Shown: in pieces, positions 1 to 10,577 of the stretch
Numbering within the stretch: the first letter of the stretch is position 1
Layout: each line of letters opens with the position of its first letter
DNA from: Nitrosovibrio sp. Nv17
GTDB taxonomy: Bacteria; Pseudomonadota; Gammaproteobacteria; Burkholderiales; Nitrosomonadaceae
Direction: 5' to 3'
DNA length: 64,000 nt
Assembly (NCBI RefSeq): GCF_900119085.1
Contig: NZ_FPIQ01000005.1
Span: forward strand, 26,520 to 90,519
Made by a program: the position numbers and the translations under genes
The notes under the pieces: model-generated
What the model was told of the DNA's origin: nothing
Seen by the model: only the letters and a program-made list of their open reading frames with translations
The model's database searches: none

Positions 1-699
1 CAGCAGCAAATGGATCTGTCCGCGCAGCACGTTGCCGCGGCCGGCTGCCGCCTGATGCGCGGCGGCGCCTTCAAGCCGCGCACCAGCCCCTACACCTTCC
101 AGGGCAATGGCGTGGACGGACTGGACATGTTCCGCAAGGCGGCGGACAAGCACGGGCTGCGCATCGTCACCGAGCTGATGGACGCGCGCATGCTCGAGGT
201 CTTCCTCAAGTACGACGTGGACGTGATCCAGATCGGCACCCGCAGCATGCAGAACTTCGAGCTGCTGAAGGAGGTGGGCCGGATCGACAAGCCGGTGATA
301 CTCAAGCGCGGCATGGCCGCGACAGTATCCGAATGGCTGATGGCGGCGGAATACATCGCGGCCGGCGGCAACCACAACATCATCTTCTGCGAACGCGGCA
401 TCCGCACGTTCGAGACGGCCTACCGCAACGTGCTGGACGTGACCTGCGTCCCGGTTCTGAAGAAGGAGACGCACCTGCCCGTGATCATCGATCCCTCCCA
501 TGCCGGCGGCAAGGCATGGATGGTCCCCGCCCTGGCACGTGCCGCCATCGCGGCGGGCGCCGACGGGCTGCTGGTGGAAATGCATCCCAGCCCGTGCGAT
601 GCCTGGTGCGACGCCGATCAGGCACTGAACCCGGAAGAATTCGCGGCGCTGGTGGAGTCGCTGCGGGGCATCGCGGGGATCATAGGGCGCAGCCTGTAA
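1..699 (+). CDS. aroF: 3-deoxy-7-phosphoheptulonate synthase, 5'-truncated
   Basis: First committed step of the shikimate pathway: phosphoenolpyruvate plus erythrose 4-phosphate gives DAHP. The reading frame is open from base 1, so the N-terminus lies outside the window. What remains is the C-terminal part of a TIM barrel of the short, AroF/AroG(Bacillus)-like type. Family motifs are RGGAFKPRTSPY, the KRG-containing strand, the NIIFCERGIRTFE loop and the metal/phosphate loop IDPSHAGG, followed by LLVEMHP. It lies 36 bp upstream of tyrA on the same strand, so both probably belong to an aromatic amino acid operon. The specific subtype name is by motif resemblance only. Confidence 0.93.
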   Translation, partial: QQQMDLSAQHVAAAGCRLMRGGAFKPRTSPYTFQGNGVDGLDMFRKAADKHGLRIVTELMDARMLEVFLKYDVDVIQIGTRSMQNFELLKEVGRIDKPVILKRGMAATVSEWLMAAEYIAAGGNHNIIFCERGIRTFETAYRNVLDVTCVPVLKKETHLPVIIDPSHAGGKAWMVPALARAAIAAGADGLLVEMHPSPCDAWCDADQALNPEEFAALVESLRGIAGIIGRSL

Positions 700-735
700 G
701 CCGCCCACCGCACGCGAGGCGACGGAAACCCTGTC

Positions 736-1623
736 ATGGCGAACGCACCGATCGACAGACTGGTGATAGTCGGCGTCGGCCTGATCGGCGGCTCGTTCGC
801 ACTGGCGCTGCGCCGGGCGGGCAGGGTGCGCTACGTGGTGGGTGTGGGGCGCAGCCGGGAAAACCTGCAGCGCGCCCTCGAACGCCGCGTGATCGACGAG
901 ATCGCCAGCGACATGCCGTCGGCGCTGAAGGGCGCGGACGTGGTGCTGCTCGCCACTCCGGTGGGGCAGATCAGCCGCATCATGGCGCACATTTCCCCTC
1001 ACCTTGGACCGGGCACCCTCGTCACCGACGCCGGCAGCACCAAGCAGGATGTCGTGGCTGCGGCGTACCGGCACCTGAGCGGACACCTGGGCAACGTCGT
1101 TCCCGCCCATCCGATCGCGGGTGCCGAGTCGAGCGGGGTCGAATCGGCCGGTGCCGACCTCTATCGGAACAAGAATCTGATACTCACACCCCTCGTGGAA
1201 ACCAGCCCGGAAGCGACCGAGCGGGTAGCGGAGCTATGGCAGGCCTGTGGCGCGAACGTGTTGCGGATGGACGCCGCCCGGCACGACGGGATTCTCGCCG
1301 CAGTGAGCCACCTTCCTCACATGCTGGCCTTCCTGCTGATGAACCATGCCTCGTCCGGCACCGGGCGCACGGACGATCCCCTGCCCTTCGCCGGCAGTGG
1401 ATTCCGGGATTTCACCCGCATCGCCGGCAGCTCTCCCGAAATGTGGCGCGACATCTGCCTGGCCAATCGCGAGGCGCTGTTGCGGGAAATCGATGCCTAC
1501 CTGGACGAACTGGCGGCGCTGCGCGATACCCTGGCGCAGGGGGATGGCCCGGCCCTCGAACGTATCTTCAGCATGGCGCGCGAGGCGAGACAGAAGTGGC
1601 TGGAGACCAGGTCCGCGACCTGA
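736..1623 (+). CDS. tyrA: Prephenate dehydrogenase
   Basis: Oxidative decarboxylation of prephenate (or arogenate) in tyrosine synthesis. The 295-residue protein opens with a Rossmann dinucleotide motif, VGVGLIGGS, near residue 12. It then carries the family markers TDAGSTK, the HPIAGAESSGVE segment with the substrate-contacting His, and a helical C-terminal dimerisation domain containing SHLPHMLAF and GSGFRDFTRIA. There is no fused chorismate mutase or ACT domain, so it is a short monofunctional TyrA. The ATG follows the DAHP synthase stop by 36 bp. NAD versus NADP preference was not determined. Confidence 0.95.
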   Translation: MANAPIDRLVIVGVGLIGGSFALALRRAGRVRYVVGVGRSRENLQRALERRVIDEIASDMPSALKGADVVLLATPVGQISRIMAHISPHLGPGTLVTDAGSTKQDVVAAAYRHLSGHLGNVVPAHPIAGAESSGVESAGADLYRNKNLILTPLVETSPEATERVAELWQACGANVLRMDAARHDGILAAVSHLPHMLAFLLMNHASSGTGRTDDPLPFAGSGFRDFTRIAGSSPEMWRDICLANREALLREIDAYLDELAALRDTLAQGDGPALERIFSMAREARQKWLETRSAT

Positions 1624-1654
1624 GCCGCCCCGCCGCCGCAGGACATACCGCGGA

Positions 1655-1918
1655 TCAGCCCGAACGCACGGCCTGGTCCTCGGGAGCGGCGCCGGATGAC
1701 CGCCCCTTGCCCATGGACACGATGTTCGACCGGGCAAGCCGGTTGTGCTCCTCGGCAAGTTTCTTGACGGCGAGATTGTAGTTCGCCCACAACGTATCGA
1801 GTTCCTGCGCATGGCGTTCGAGCATCAGGGTATAGTCGTCCTGATGCTGGTCGCGCAGGGCATTCTTGACACGAAGATAGGCCTTGTGACGTCGCTGGAC
1901 TTCAGTATTCTTTCGCAT
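1655..1918 (-). CDS. Small charged coiled-coil hypothetical protein
   Basis: An 87-residue protein of unknown function on the minus strand, convergent with tyrA. It is rich in Lys, Arg, Glu and Gln. Its first 65 residues look almost entirely helical (RRHKAYLRVKNALRDQHQDDY, then ERHAQELDTLWANYNLAVKKL), with heptad-like hydrophobic spacing suggesting a coiled coil. The last 20 residues are flexible. No signal peptide, membrane segment or metal motif is visible. The ribosome binding site is weak. Codon choice looks normal for the window, which is the main reason for calling it real. Confidence 0.6.
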   Translation of the reverse strand: MRKNTEVQRRHKAYLRVKNALRDQHQDDYTLMLERHAQELDTLWANYNLAVKKLAEEHNRLARSNIVSMGKGRSSGAAPEDQAVRSG

Positions 1919-2174
1919 GGCTCATAAAGGATCGGTGGACGAAGAATAGGCACAGGGTCATCGATGCAGACATCCGTGGGGAACTGAACCTCCGGAACTT
2001 TCCGTGGCTGTCTCACGCATCGTATCAATCCGCCGGACAAAAACAATTGGACTTTGGTACATTCCTTCCGCGCGGCGGGACTTGCCTCGGAACGTGACGA
2101 ATCGGGCCGGCGACATGGGCCAGGGGACACGAAACGCCCTCCTTTGCCGTCTGGCGGCCTGCCGACAAAATCTT

Positions 2175-2203
2175 TGCCCGGTGCGGGGTTCCCGTGTATA
2201 TTT
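2175..2203 (+). promoter_or_regulatory. Candidate sigma-70 promoter
   Basis: TTGCCC at 2175-2180 and TATATT at 2198-2203 are separated by 17 bp, close to the sigma-70 consensus. It would give a 5' leader of about 120 nt for the zinc-ribbon gene at 2333. Sequence inference only. Confidence 0.45.
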
Positions 2204-2283
2204 TTTGATGCTGCAAGGTACGCCCTCACCCGCCATGGAAATCTCTCGTGCAGGCCAATGTCCGGCAAAACCAAGCAGTCGAG

Positions 2284-2289
2284 GTATAA
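2284..2289 (+). promoter_or_regulatory. Candidate -10 box (TATAAT) upstream of the fmdB-like gene
   Basis: A perfect TATAAT hexamer 43 bp upstream of the zinc-ribbon gene start. No good -35 hexamer is seen at 16-18 bp. It could be an alternative start for the operon formed by the zinc-ribbon protein, the DUF502 protein and aspS. Confidence 0.4.
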
Positions 2290-2332
2290 TCCCGACTCCG
2301 TTTTTTTGAATTTCGCCTTTCTGGAGGCCGCC

Positions 2333-2626
2333 ATGCCGATTTATGAATACCGCTGCGATACGTGTGGATTCGAAAAGGAACACCTGCAGAAACTGGACGA
2401 TGCCCCGCTCGCATCCTGCCCCGCCTGCGGCAGCGAGGCCTATACGAAGCTCATTTCCGCCGCAGGCTTCCAACTCAAGGGCGGCGGCTGGTACGTGACC
2501 GATTTCAAGAACAGCGACAAACCCAAATCCAGGCCTGGCACCGAGGCCGCCCCGACCGCGAAGCAAGAAGCGAACCCGGCGCCGGCGGCCGCCCCCGCGG
2601 AACCTCCCGCCTGCGCCAACGGTTGA
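2333..2626 (+). CDS. FmdB-family zinc-ribbon protein
   Basis: A 97-residue putative regulatory protein starting MPIYEYRCDTCG, the FmdB/CxxC_CxxC_SSSS family hallmark. A four-cysteine zinc ribbon is formed by Cys8, Cys11, Cys29 and Cys32. A Gly-Gly-Gly-Trp-Tyr segment follows, typical of this family, then a low-complexity Ala/Pro/Lys tail. A clear CTGGAGG ribosome binding site at 2321-2327 fixes this start over upstream alternatives in the same frame. It lies 22 bp before the DUF502 gene and ahead of aspS, an order often seen in proteobacteria. Biochemical role unknown. Confidence 0.9.
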   Translation: MPIYEYRCDTCGFEKEHLQKLDDAPLASCPACGSEAYTKLISAAGFQLKGGGWYVTDFKNSDKPKSRPGTEAAPTAKQEANPAPAAAPAEPPACANG

Positions 2627-2648
2627 GTCCAAGGATGCTCCCGACCCC

Positions 2649-3338
2649 ATGAAACGCTATTTCATCACCGGGCTGCTGATCTGGGTGCCTCTCGGCATCA
2701 CCGTCTGGGCGCTGAAGTTCCTGATCACCACCATGGATCAGTCGCTGCTGCTGCTGCCCACCAGCCTTCATCCGGAATCGGTGGTGGGCGTCTACATCCC
2801 GGGCGTGGGAACCATGCTCACGCTGCTGGTGGTTTTCATCACGGGACTGCTCACGACCAACATCATCGGCCAGAGACTGGTGCTGTTCTGGGAAGGCGTG
2901 CTGTGGCGCATTCCGGTGGTGAAGTCGATCTACTATGGCGTCAAGCAGGTCAGCGACACCCTGTTCTCCAGCCAGGGCGAGGCGTTCCGCAAGGCATTGC
3001 TGGTGCAGTATCCGCGCAAGGGCTCATGGACGATCGCCTTCATGACCGGATATCCGGGCGGCGACGTGACGAACCATCTGACAGGAGAGTACGTGAGCGT
3101 GTACGTGCCCACCACGCCCAACCCCACGTCCGGATTCTTCCTGATGATGCCGAAAAGCGAGGTGATCGAACTGGACATGAGCGTGGATGCAGCGCTCAAG
3201 TACATCATCTCCATGGGCGTGGTGGCTCCCGACAACGGCAAGAAGCACCCTGCGCCCTCCCAGTACCCCACACCCCCGCAGCAGGCTGCCCTGCTGCACG
3301 GCAACAGCAGTCCCGCCGGCACGCCCGCGGACGACTGA
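2649..3338 (+). CDS. DUF502 family membrane protein
   Basis: A 229-residue inner-membrane protein of unknown function. Two hydrophobic segments (about residues 4-24 and 52-72) precede a conserved soluble domain with the family signature [10 protein letters not shown] near residue 88, and the segments TGYPGG and [13 protein letters not shown]. The C-terminus is Pro/Gln-rich and variable. It sits between the zinc-ribbon gene and aspS with short gaps, consistent with cotranscription. Family assignment is firm; function is not known. Confidence 0.9.
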   Translation: MKRYFITGLLIWVPLGITVWALKFLITTMDQSLLLLPTSLHPESVVGVYIPGVGTMLTLLVVFITGLLTTNIIGQRLVLFWEGVLWRIPVVKSIYYGVKQVSDTLFSSQGEAFRKALLVQYPRKGSWTIAFMTGYPGGDVTNHLTGEYVSVYVPTTPNPTSGFFLMMPKSEVIELDMSVDAALKYIISMGVVAPDNGKKHPAPSQYPTPPQQAALLHGNSSPAGTPADD

Positions 3339-3370
3339 GCCGCACCATCCCTCCATCCGCCGGACACCTC

Positions 3371-5152
<1,782 letters not shown>

Positions 5153-5169
5153 CCGGAAGAAAGGCCGGC

Positions 5170-5646
5170 ATGGACGCATCAGCACCGCTCCGCCCGGGCA
5201 TGTACAAGATCCCGGTCTCAGTCCTGGTCGTGATCCACACCCCCGCCATGCAGGTGCTGTTGCTGGAGCGGGCGGACCACCCCGGCTACTGGCAGTCCGT
5301 GACCGGCAGCCGGAATCCGGGGGAAACCCTGCGGCAGACCGCGATCCGTGAAGTGGCGGAGGAGACCGGGCTGGACGCGACGCGCCATCGCCTCGTGCGC
5401 TGCAACCTCCAGTACGAGTACGACATCTACGAGGAATGGCGCTGGCGCTACGCGCCCGGCGTGACCCGCAATACCGAGCACGTGTTCGCACTGCGAGTGC
5501 CGGCGCCGCTGCCCGTCTCGGTGGCGGCACGAGAGCATCTCGGCCACGCATGGCTGCCATGGCGGGAGGCCGCGGCGAAGGTGTTCTCTCCCAGCAACGC
5601 CGAGGCCATCGAAAGGCTGGCCTCGGGGCGCGCGGACGTGGAATAA
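5170..5646 (+). CDS. nudB: Dihydroneopterin triphosphate pyrophosphatase (Nudix)
   Basis: A 158-residue Nudix hydrolase. It carries a complete Nudix box, residues 46-68 (G-X5-E-X7-REVAEETGL, with Glu52, Arg60, Glu61, Glu64, Glu65). The N-terminal KIPVSVLVVI, the GYWQSVTGS segment and the C-terminal FSPSNAEAIERLA match NudB, which removes pyrophosphate from dihydroneopterin triphosphate in folate synthesis. It lies 17 bp after aspS, a common betaproteobacterial arrangement. folE, the preceding enzyme of this pathway, is in the same window at 26 kb. Substrate is assigned by similarity. Confidence 0.9.
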   Translation: MDASAPLRPGMYKIPVSVLVVIHTPAMQVLLLERADHPGYWQSVTGSRNPGETLRQTAIREVAEETGLDATRHRLVRCNLQYEYDIYEEWRWRYAPGVTRNTEHVFALRVPAPLPVSVAAREHLGHAWLPWREAAAKVFSPSNAEAIERLASGRADVE

Positions 5647-5738
5647 TAGCGGGTTCCGGCAGCGCGGCCAGAACCGCCGTCCGCCGGGCGAGTCTATAGG
5701 GGTCTGTGAGGTTCCACGCATTCCGGAGGGAATCGGAC

Positions 5739-6839
5739 ATGGGAGCACAAGAAGCCATCGCTTTCGAGCGCTACGACACGCTGCAGGATGAGGACTGCGC
5801 GCGACGCATCGTCGAGGCCAAGGCCGCACTGGGGGGACGCGCCGTGATCCTCGCACACCACTATCAGCGCGCCGACGTCTACAGGCACGCCAACCTCACC
5901 GGAGACTCACTGAAGCTCTCGCGCATGGCGTCCGCGACGGACGCGGACTATCTGGTATTCTGCGGCGTGCACTTCATGGCCGAAGTGGCCGACATCCTGT
6001 CCCGGCCGGAGCAGATCTCCATCCTGCCGGATCTGGCCGCCGGCTGCTCGATGGCGGACATGGCGAGCCTCTTCAAGGTGGAACGGGCATGGCACGAGTT
6101 GAGGGAGATCCTCGACCCCGACACGGCCGTCACGCCCGTGACCTACATCAATTCCGCCGCAGACCTGAAGGCCTTCTGCGGGGAGCACGGCGGGATCGTG
6201 TGCACCTCCAGCAACGCCACGAAGATCCTGGAGTGGTCGTTCGCCCGGCGCGAGAAAGTGCTGTTCTTCCCCGACCAGCACCTGGGCCGCTGGAGCGGCC
6301 ACCAACTGGGAATTTCCCCGGACGAAATGCCGGTATGGGACTTCGACGAGCCCATGGGCGGGCTGACCCCCGAACAGATCGAGAAGGCCCGGATACTCCT
6401 GTGGAAGGGGCACTGCTCCGTCCACCAGATGTTCCAGCCGCAGCACATTGCGCGCTTTCGCAGCCAGTATCCCGACGGGATCGTGATCTCGCACCCGGAG
6501 TGCAACTTCGACGTGTGCAGGAATTCCGACTACGTCGGCTCCACCGAATACATCATCAACACCATCCGCGAGGCGAAACCGGGCACCCGCTGGCTGGTGG
6601 GCACGGAGCTCAATCTGGTCGGCCGCATCGCCGAGGAATTCGCGCCCGAGGACAAGATCGTGCAGTTCATGGCGCCGACCATCTGCATGTGCTCGACCAT
6701 GGCCCGCATCGACCCGCAGCATCTCGCCTGGACCCTCGAGAACCTCGTCGCGGGGCGGGTCGTGAATCCGATCCGGGTGCCGCCGGCCGAGGCGGAGCTG
6801 GCGAAGCGCGCCTTGCAGCGCATGCTGGCTGCCTCCTGA
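5739..6839 (+). CDS. nadA: Quinolinate synthase (4Fe-4S)
   Basis: Condenses iminoaspartate with dihydroxyacetone phosphate to quinolinate in NAD synthesis. The 366-residue protein has the AHHYQRADVYRHA substrate motif and the conserved cysteines expected to bind the cluster in GCSMADM, HPECNFDVC and ICMCSTM. The start at 5739 is chosen because GGAGGG at 5725-5730 sits 8 nt upstream; an in-frame ATG at 5706 lacks such a site. No nadB or nadC is adjacent. Confidence 0.96.
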   Translation: MGAQEAIAFERYDTLQDEDCARRIVEAKAALGGRAVILAHHYQRADVYRHANLTGDSLKLSRMASATDADYLVFCGVHFMAEVADILSRPEQISILPDLAAGCSMADMASLFKVERAWHELREILDPDTAVTPVTYINSAADLKAFCGEHGGIVCTSSNATKILEWSFARREKVLFFPDQHLGRWSGHQLGISPDEMPVWDFDEPMGGLTPEQIEKARILLWKGHCSVHQMFQPQHIARFRSQYPDGIVISHPECNFDVCRNSDYVGSTEYIINTIREAKPGTRWLVGTELNLVGRIAEEFAPEDKIVQFMAPTICMCSTMARIDPQHLAWTLENLVAGRVVNPIRVPPAEAELAKRALQRMLAAS

Positions 6840-6896
6840 CCGCGCGACACGGCGACGCAGCCGACCCCATCTTCTCGCCGACATCCACGCGCCTAC

Positions 6897-7649
6897 ATGC
6901 CCGACACGCTGCACATCGCCACCTACAACATTCATAAAGGCCTCTCGCACTTCCAGCGGCACATGACGGTACACCAGTTGCGCGACAACCTGCGTGCCCT
7001 CGGTGCGGACATCATCTTCCTGCAGGAGGTGGTGGGCCAGCACACCGCGCATGCGGCCCGCTTCGAGGACTGGCCGAGCGGACCGCAGCACGAATTCCTG
7101 GCCGACTCGGTGTGGTCGGACTTCGCCTATGGAAAGAACGCGGTATACGACGAGGGGCACCATGGCAACGCCATCCTGAGCCGCTACCCGATCGTGCGCT
7201 GGGACAACATGGATGTTTCCGCCCATCGCTTCGAGAGCCGCGGCATGCTGCACTGCGAGATCGGCATCCCGGGCTGGCGGGAGCACCTGCACTGCATATG
7301 CGTGCACCTGGGCCTGTTCAAGCGCGGGCAGGCGCAGCAACTGAAGGCGCTCGGCCGGCACATCGAGGACACGATCCCGCCGCACGTGCCGCTGATCATC
7401 GCCGGGGACTTCAACGACTGGCGCGAAATGGCGAACCGGCAACTGGCGCGGCGGCTGCACCTGAGCGAAGCCTTCGAATCCCTGAACGGCCGTGTCGCGC
7501 GCAGCTTCCCCTCCGCCCTCCCCCTGCTCCGCCTCGATCGCATCTACGTGCGCGGTTTCCACGTGGAGCATACCCAGGTGCACCGCGGACATCCCTGGTC
7601 CCGCATCTCCGACCACGCCGCCCTGTCGGCACGCATGGTGCGCCAGTGA
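6897..7649 (+). CDS. Endonuclease/exonuclease/phosphatase family protein
   Basis: A 250-residue EEP-superfamily metal-dependent phosphodiesterase. Recognisable residues are the N-terminal TYNIHKG, the metal-binding Glu in FLQEV, the HGNAILSR segment, the AGDFNDW motif and the C-terminal SDHAAL histidine. No signal peptide or membrane segment is seen. In many proteobacteria a similar protein lies beside cardiolipin synthase, but here it overlaps the Sua5 gene by 4 bp (GTGA), implying translational coupling. The substrate (nucleic acid, phospholipid or other phosphodiester) cannot be read from the sequence. Confidence 0.85.
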   Translation: MPDTLHIATYNIHKGLSHFQRHMTVHQLRDNLRALGADIIFLQEVVGQHTAHAARFEDWPSGPQHEFLADSVWSDFAYGKNAVYDEGHHGNAILSRYPIVRWDNMDVSAHRFESRGMLHCEIGIPGWREHLHCICVHLGLFKRGQAQQLKALGRHIEDTIPPHVPLIIAGDFNDWREMANRQLARRLHLSEAFESLNGRVARSFPSALPLLRLDRIYVRGFHVEHTQVHRGHPWSRISDHAALSARMVRQ

Positions 7650-8698
7650 CGCCCTCCGTGGATTCCGGCAGTCTCGCCGCGGCCGTCGCACGGCTGAAGG
7701 CCGGCGGCGTGGTGGCGTTCCCCACCGAGACCGTCTACGGACTGGGCGCGGAGATTTCCCGTGCCGCCGCAATCCGGCGAGTATTCGAGATCAAGGGCCG
7801 GCCGACGGACCATCCCCTCATCGTCCACGTCGCGGATGCATCCCGCCTGGCGCGCTGGGCGCGAGAGGTGCCGGAGCCCGCCCGGCGGCTGGCCCAACAC
7901 TTCTGGCCCGGCCCCCTGACGCTCATTCTGCCCCGCAGTCGCCACGTGCCCGACAGCGTCACCGGCGGGCAGGACACCGTCGGCCTGCGGGTGCCGAGCC
8001 ATCCCGTCGCCCTCGCGCTGCTGGCGGCACTGGGGCCCGGTGGCGCGCTGGTCGCCCCGTCCGCCAACCGCTTCGGGCGGCTGAGCCCCACCACGGCGGC
8101 GCACGTACACGATGAACTGGGCAATGCCGTGGACCAGGTGCTGGACGGCGGCGCCTGCCGGATCGGCCTGGAGAGCACCATCGTCGGCTTCAGCGAAGAT
8201 ACTGCCGTGGTACTGCGCCCGGGCGGCGTCCCGGTGACGGCATTGGAACAGGCTCTGGACGGACGGGTCGCCATCGCCGAGAACCCCCACCGGATGACGC
8301 GCGTACCAGGCACGCTCGCCACCCATTACGCGCCCGCGACACCCCTGGAATGCCTGCCCGCCGCTTCCCTGCGGCGGCGGGTGGTGGAGCTGGCCCGGCA
8401 GGGACTGCGTGTCGCGGTGCTGACCTGGTCGGACCAGGGGATCGACCTCGCCGGTGAAAAGAACATCCTGCGTCAACCCATGCCCGACGATGCTGCCGCC
8501 TACGGCAGCCGCCTGTACGCAACCCTGCACCGACTGGATCGAGAAGGCTTCGATTGCCTGCTGGCGGAGATTCCGCCCGCCGATCCCGCTTGGCTGGCGG
8601 TCGCCGACCGCCTGCAGCGGGCGTCTTGGACACCCCACGGCACCGGTGAAACGCCATCATTCCAGGCCGACGAGGAACATGCCCATGACATCCCGTGA
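7646..8698 (+). CDS. sua5: L-threonylcarbamoyladenylate synthase, Sua5 type
   Basis: Makes threonylcarbamoyl-AMP for the t6A37 modification of ANN-decoding tRNAs. The 350-residue protein has the YrdC domain (FPTETVYGLGAE, RPTDHPLIVH, PLTLIL, LRVPSHP, APSANRFGRLSPT, LESTIV) in its first two thirds. The linker ending GTLATHYAPATPLE and a C-terminal Sua5 domain distinguish it from the shorter TsaC. The GTG at 7646 overlaps the upstream stop; GTG 7658 is an alternative. The last 14 bp overlap the HAD phosphatase gene. Confidence 0.92.
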   Translation: MTPSVDSGSLAAAVARLKAGGVVAFPTETVYGLGAEISRAAAIRRVFEIKGRPTDHPLIVHVADASRLARWAREVPEPARRLAQHFWPGPLTLILPRSRHVPDSVTGGQDTVGLRVPSHPVALALLAALGPGGALVAPSANRFGRLSPTTAAHVHDELGNAVDQVLDGGACRIGLESTIVGFSEDTAVVLRPGGVPVTALEQALDGRVAIAENPHRMTRVPGTLATHYAPATPLECLPAASLRRRVVELARQGLRVAVLTWSDQGIDLAGEKNILRQPMPDDAAAYGSRLYATLHRLDREGFDCLLAEIPPADPAWLAVADRLQRASWTPHGTGETPSFQADEEHAHDIP

Positions 8699-9458
8699 GG
8701 ATACCTCCCTGCGTGCGGTCCTGTTCGACGTGGACGGCACCCTGGCCGACACCGAGCGCGACGGCCACCGCCCCGCCTTCAACGCCGCATTCGTGGAATC
8801 CGGTCTCGACTGGGAGTGGGGCGTGGAGCTATATGGAGAACTGCTGGCCGTCACCGGTGGCAAGGAACGGATCCGCCACTATATAGAAAAACATGTGCCT
8901 GGTGAACTGGACCGACCCGGGCTGAACGACTGGATCGCCGCACTGCACAAGGCCAAGACGCGGCACTACGTCGCCATGCTGGCTCGCGGCGACATCCCGC
9001 TGCGCCCCGGTGTCGCGCGCCTGATCCGCGAACTGCGGGAAGCCGGCATCCGTATCGCCATCGCCACCACCACCACGCCGGAGAACGTGACATCCCTGTT
9101 GGAATCGACCTTGGGACCGGACTCGCCCGGCTGGTTCGACGTGATCGGCGCGGGCGACATCGTCGCCGGGAAAAAGCCCGAACCGGACATCTATCACTGG
9201 GTGCTTGAACGGCTGGCTCTCCCCGCCCGGCAGTGCATCGCCCTGGAGGACTCCGAGAACGGCATCCGCTCCGCGTTGGCCGCGGGGCTGGACACCGTGA
9301 TCACGGTCAACGCCTACACCCGCTTCCAGGATTTCACCGGTGCCGCCGCAGTCCTGTCGCACCTGGGTGAACCGCAGCAGCCGTGCACCGGGCTGGCAGG
9401 AAGTTTCCCGAAAGGCGGATGGGTCGATGCAGCTTTCCTGGCCACGCTGAAAGCATGA
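8685..9458 (+). CDS. CbbY-like HAD phosphatase
   Basis: A 257-residue HAD subfamily I phosphatase. Motif I is FDVDGTLADT with both catalytic aspartates, motif II is the TTT segment, motif III the GKKPEPDIY lysine and motif IV ALEDSENG. The cap-domain stretch TGGKERI is characteristic of CbbY, the xylulose-1,5-bisphosphate phosphatase that protects Rubisco. Start 8685 is preferred over 8679 because GAGGAA at 8672-8677 then has a 7-nt spacing. No cbb genes are nearby, so the CbbY role is inference; a general sugar-phosphate phosphatase is the alternative. Confidence 0.85.
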   Translation: MTSREDTSLRAVLFDVDGTLADTERDGHRPAFNAAFVESGLDWEWGVELYGELLAVTGGKERIRHYIEKHVPGELDRPGLNDWIAALHKAKTRHYVAMLARGDIPLRPGVARLIRELREAGIRIAIATTTTPENVTSLLESTLGPDSPGWFDVIGAGDIVAGKKPEPDIYHWVLERLALPARQCIALEDSENGIRSALAAGLDTVITVNAYTRFQDFTGAAAVLSHLGEPQQPCTGLAGSFPKGGWVDAAFLATLKA

Positions 9459-9604
9459 TCCTGCCGTGACGGGCGGGATGTTGCGCGGAAGCGGCGGAGC
9501 CGGCCAGGGCGGGGGGCTTCCGCGCTGCAAATCGGCGTTGGAATTGTCATGCGGAAACGGTAGTATTGTCATATCCTGGTCTAGATCCTCTCCAGCGGAG
9601 CATC

Positions 9605-10048
9605 ATGCTGCAATCAGCCACCCTCAACCACTCGCGCCGCATCCTGCAATTCTTCGAAAGCATCGGGCTGATCGTCATCGCCCTGGCGACGATCTACGCC
9701 GGCTACCAGGAGACGATGCTGATGATCAACAATGCACGGGTAACGCTGGCCGACCTGCTGCTGATGTTCCTCTACCTGGAAATCCTCACCATGGTGGGGC
9801 TGTACGTCGAATCGGGGAAGCTGCCGGTGCGCTTTCCTCTCTACATCGCGATGGTGGCCCTGGCGCGCTACGTGATCGTGGATGTCAAGGAGATGGACAA
9901 CATCCGCCTGCTGGGCGTGTCCGCCTCGATCGTGCTGCTGGCAGCAGCGGTGCTGGTGATCCGCTTCGGCCACGTGCGTTATCCGTACGTGGAGGACCTG
10001 GAGGATCTGGCGAACCTCGAAACCAAGGACGGGCGCCTGCGTGACTGA
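9605..10048 (+). CDS. PsiE-like phosphate-starvation-inducible membrane protein
   Basis: A 147-residue protein with four predicted membrane segments (about residues 14-36, 50-68, 76-94 and 106-124), matching the size and topology of PsiE. Typical segments are [33 protein letters not shown] and a short acidic C-terminal tail. The ATG at 9605 is preferred because AGCGGAG lies at 9593-9599. Its stop overlaps the purE GTG by 8 bp, so purE translation may be coupled. Physiological role unknown; the association with purine genes looks incidental. Confidence 0.8.
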   Translation: MLQSATLNHSRRILQFFESIGLIVIALATIYAGYQETMLMINNARVTLADLLLMFLYLEILTMVGLYVESGKLPVRFPLYIAMVALARYVIVDVKEMDNIRLLGVSASIVLLAAAVLVIRFGHVRYPYVEDLEDLANLETKDGRLRD

Positions 10049-10577
10049 CACGGCCGGTGCGCTCGCCACGCGCGATCCCGTCGGCGCGGCAACGCCGCGG
10101 GTGGGAGTCGTCATGGGCAGCCACAGCGACTGGGAGGTGATGAAACATGCCGTTGCCATCCTCGCGGACTTCGGCGTGCCCCATGAAACCGAAGTGGTTT
10201 CCGCCCATCGCACCCCGGACCGCATGTTCGAGTACGCCGCTGCCGCAGCCGCACGCGGACTCCGCTGCATCATCGCCGGCGCCGGCGGTGCCGCGCACCT
10301 GCCCGGCATGATCGCCGCGAAGACCGTCCTGCCGGTGCTGGGCGTGCCGGTCCCCTCCCGCTCGCTCATGGGCATGGACTCGCTGCTTTCCATCGTGCAG
10401 ATGCCAAGGGGGGTGCCGGTCGCCACCTTCGCCATCGGGGAAGCGGGCGCCGCCAACGCGGGCCTGTTTGCCGTCGCCCTGCTGGCGACCGCGGACATCG
10501 GGCTGGCCATGCGGCTCACCGAGTTTCGCGCTGCCCAGGCGGCGACGGTCCAGGCTGCGACGCTCCCCAGGACATGA
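10041..10577 (+). CDS. purE: N5-carboxyaminoimidazole ribonucleotide mutase, PurE
   Basis: Class I PurE, converting N5-CAIR to CAIR in purine synthesis. The 178-residue protein carries the phosphate-binding MGSHSDW, the SAHRTPD motif with the catalytic His, and [13 protein letters not shown]. The N-terminus is about 20 residues longer than the minimal family. It starts with GTG overlapping the psiE-like stop, and its TGA overlaps the purK ATG (ATGA), giving a tight purE-purK pair. Confidence 0.96.
   Translation: MTDTAGALATRDPVGAATPRVGVVMGSHSDWEVMKHAVAILADFGVPHETEVVSAHRTPDRMFEYAAAAAARGLRCIIAGAGGAAHLPGMIAAKTVLPVLGVPVPSRSLMGMDSLLSIVQMPRGVPVATFAIGEAGAANAGLFAVALLATADIGLAMRLTEFRAAQAATVQAATLPRT

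Larger units (their letters stand above)
1919..2332. other. Intergenic region between the small coiled-coil gene and the fmdB-like gene
   Basis: About 410 bp without a convincing gene. Alternative frames through it use rare codons and lack start signals. It holds two promoter-like sites reading toward the zinc-ribbon gene, listed separately. No RNA gene or strong terminator hairpin was recognised. Confidence 0.6.
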
